Of a DNA stretch of 64,000 nucleotides, positions 62,517 through 64,000 are shown in pieces. The stretch spans positions 5,456,001-5,520,000 of the forward strand of contig NZ_CP016172.1 in the NCBI RefSeq assembly GCF_001676725.1, read 5' to 3'. Numbering within the stretch: position 1 is the stretch's first letter; each line of letters opens with the position of its first letter. A model generated the notes under the pieces. That model saw only the letters and a program-made list of their open reading frames with translations, ran no database searches and was not told the origin of the DNA. The stretch comes from Bordetella flabilis. Lineage in GTDB: Bacteria; Pseudomonadota; Gammaproteobacteria; Burkholderiales; Burkholderiaceae_B. Position numbers and translations under genes: made by a program.

Positions 62517-63947
62517 ATGGACCAACCGTCCGGCCGCATCGCCGCCTACGACGAAATGCACGATAGCGCGGGGCGGGTGCGTCCGCATTACCAAGCGCTC
62601 CAGCAGTGGCTCGCCGAACAGACCGAAGAAGGCATGGCGGCGCGGCGGCTGGAGGCGGACCTGAATTTCCGCCGCGTGGGGATCACGTTTTCCGTGGTGG
62701 GCGACAAGGCCGGCACGGAACGGCTGATCCCCTTCGACCTGATTCCGCGCGTGATTCCGGCACAGGAATGGCGGCTGCTGGACGCTGGCCTGAAGCAGCG
62801 CGTGCGCGCGCTGAATATGTTCCTGCATGACATCTATCACGGGCATGACATCGTGCGGGCCGGGATAGTGCCGGCCGAACAGGTTTTCCTGAACTCGCAA
62901 TACCGGCCGGAGATGCAGGACATCGACGTGGCGGAGAACATCTATTGCCATATCGCGGGCATCGACGTCGTGCGCGCCGGCGCCGGGGAGTTCTATGTGC
63001 TGGAGGACAATCTGCGCGTGCCCTCCGGCGTGTCCTACATGCTGGAAAACCGCAAGATGTCGATGCGCCTGCTGCCGGACGCTTTCAGTCGACTGAAAGT
63101 GGCGCCGGTGGCGCACTACCCTGACCTGCTGCTGGACAACCTGCGCGAAGTCGCGCCGCGCAGCATCGACGATCCAACGGTGGTGGTGTTGACGCCCGGC
63201 ATGTACAACTCGGCCTATTTCGAGCATGCCTTCCTGGCGCAGCAGATGGGTGTCGAGCTGGTGGAAGGGCAGGATCTGTTCGTCGACCACAACACGGTAT
63301 TCATGCGGACCACGCGCGGGCCGCGGCGCGTGGATGTGATCTATCGGCGCGTGGACGACGATTTCCTCGATCCGTTGTCGTTCCGCGGCGATTCGGCGCT
63401 GGGCGTGCCGGGACTGCTGTCGGTCTACCGCGCCGGCCGCATTACGCTGGCGAACGCCATCGGCACCGGCGTCGCGGACGACAAGTCGACGTACCTGTAC
63501 GTGCCCGACATGATCCGCTTCTACCTGGGCGAGGAGCCCATTCTGCAGAACGTGCCGACCTGGCGCTGCGCGCGGCCGGACGAACTGTCGTATGTGCTGG
63601 CCAATATGCACGAACTGGTGGTGAAGGAAGTGCATGGCGCCGGCGGCTACGGCATGCTGGTGGGCCCGGCCTGCACGCGCGCGCAGGTGGACGCCTTCAA
63701 GGAACAGGTGCGGGCGCGTCCGGCTGCGTATATCGCACAACCGACGCTGGCCCTGTCCACCGTGCCCACTTATGTCGAGACGGGCGTGGCGCCGCGCCAC
63801 GTCGACCTGCGGCCCTATGTCGTGTGCGGCAAGGATATGCGCACCGTCCCCGGCGGCCTGTGCCGCGTGGCGCTGACCGAAGGGTCGCTGGTCGTCAACA
63901 GCAGCCAGGGCGGCGGCACGAAGGACACCTGGGTGCTGGAGGAATGA
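62517..63947 (+). CDS. Circularly permuted ATP-grasp protein (COG2308)
   Basis: The 476-residue product matches the circularly permuted ATP-grasp type 2 family (DUF404/DUF407): DEMHDSAGRVRPHYQALQQWL, FDLIPRVIPAQEWRLLDAGLKQRVRALNMFLHDIYH, GIDVVRAGAGEFYVLEDNLRVPSGVSYMLENRKM, VLTPGMYNSAYFEHAFLAQQMGVELVEGQDLFVDHNTVFMRT, VYRAGRITLANAIGTGVADDKSTYLYVPDMIRFYLGEEP. Such proteins are predicted peptide ligases and are encoded with alpha-E and transglutaminase-like proteins; a cytoplasmic peptide-synthesis system of unknown product is suspected. The ATG follows GGAGGAG. A sigma-54 promoter lies upstream, and the alpha-E gene begins two bases after the stop. Confidence 0.92.
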   Translation: MDQPSGRIAAYDEMHDSAGRVRPHYQALQQWLAEQTEEGMAARRLEADLNFRRVGITFSVVGDKAGTERLIPFDLIPRVIPAQEWRLLDAGLKQRVRALNMFLHDIYHGHDIVRAGIVPAEQVFLNSQYRPEMQDIDVAENIYCHIAGIDVVRAGAGEFYVLEDNLRVPSGVSYMLENRKMSMRLLPDAFSRLKVAPVAHYPDLLLDNLREVAPRSIDDPTVVVLTPGMYNSAYFEHAFLAQQMGVELVEGQDLFVDHNTVFMRTTRGPRRVDVIYRRVDDDFLDPLSFRGDSALGVPGLLSVYRAGRITLANAIGTGVADDKSTYLYVPDMIRFYLGEEPILQNVPTWRCARPDELSYVLANMHELVVKEVHGAGGYGMLVGPACTRAQVDAFKEQVRARPAAYIAQPTLALSTVPTYVETGVAPRHVDLRPYVVCGKDMRTVPGGLCRVALTEGSLVVNSSQGGGTKDTWVLEE

Positions 63948-63949
63948 CC

Positions 63950-64000
63950 ATGCTCAGTCGTACCGCGGACAACCTGTTCTGGATGTGCCGTCACGTAGAG
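63950..64000 (+). CDS. Alpha-E domain protein, 5' end only
   Basis: Only 17 codons are inside the window: MLSRTADNLFWMCRHVE. This is the usual N terminus of alpha-E (DUF403/COG2307) proteins, which are encoded next to the ATP-grasp protein in many bacteria. An in-frame ATG at 63944 overlaps the ATP-grasp stop; the one at 63950 fits homologues better. The rest lies beyond the right edge, so completeness cannot be judged. Confidence 0.85.
   Translation, partial: MLSRTADNLFWMCRHVE

Overview
The window is high-GC DNA with the gene style of a betaproteobacterium of the Alcaligenaceae (Bordetella/Achromobacter type). The clues are three orphan Bug-type solute receptors, several LIV-type ABC and TRAP uptake operons with divergent regulators, and housekeeping neighbours typical of that family (fmt-def with dprA divergent, cca-slt, rhlE). 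No rRNA, tRNA, phage, insertion sequence or CRISPR array was seen. This placement rests on gene content only.

Layout. 1-1685: the 5' part of an unrecognised protein with a Ser-rich low-complexity centre, running off the left edge. 2040-8148: housekeeping genes (FMN-binding protein, fmt, def, dprA, HMG-CoA lyase, a small membrane protein, an orphan amino-acid receptor). 8299-17608: a seven-gene leftward operon with two CoA ligases flanking a complete LIV-type ABC importer, divergent from a Crp/Fnr-type regulator. 17609-18932: a gene-free repeat island of palindromic elements. 18933-23852: a second LIV-type importer whose permease and ATPase are fused. 24581-29432: an M81 (MlrC-like) peptidase with a divergent LysR gene and a Bug receptor, then a glycosyltransferase. 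29595-31237: argO/argP pair.

31377-39679: a LacI regulator divergent from a six-gene operon (Bug receptor, IlvD/Edd dehydratase, RraA-like protein, MFS carrier, crystallin-type dehydrogenase, COG3618 hydrolase). It reads as a sugar-acid or lactone catabolic module, with a strong promoter and a perfect 16-bp operator in front. 39765-43513: a periplasmic copper chaperone, a third Bug receptor, yggS and an aminotransferase. 43636-51083: TRAP transporter, VOC protein, RuBisCO-like protein and DUF1537 sugar-acid kinase under a divergent LysR. This combination resembles known 3-oxo-isoapionate (D-apionate) degradation modules and is the most interesting system here.

51080-62225: a 2-hydroxychromene-2-carboxylate isomerase-like protein, selD, a HIT protein, a small secreted protein, ung, an rhlE-type helicase with a low-complexity tail, a MidA/NDUFAF7-type methyltransferase, cca overlapping a lytic transglycosylase gene, and 5-formyl-THF cyclo-ligase. 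62226-64000: a circularly permuted ATP-grasp gene followed by the start of an alpha-E protein gene, preceded by a very good sigma-54 promoter match and an upstream inverted repeat. Functions are inferred from motifs and gene context read by eye; no database search was run.
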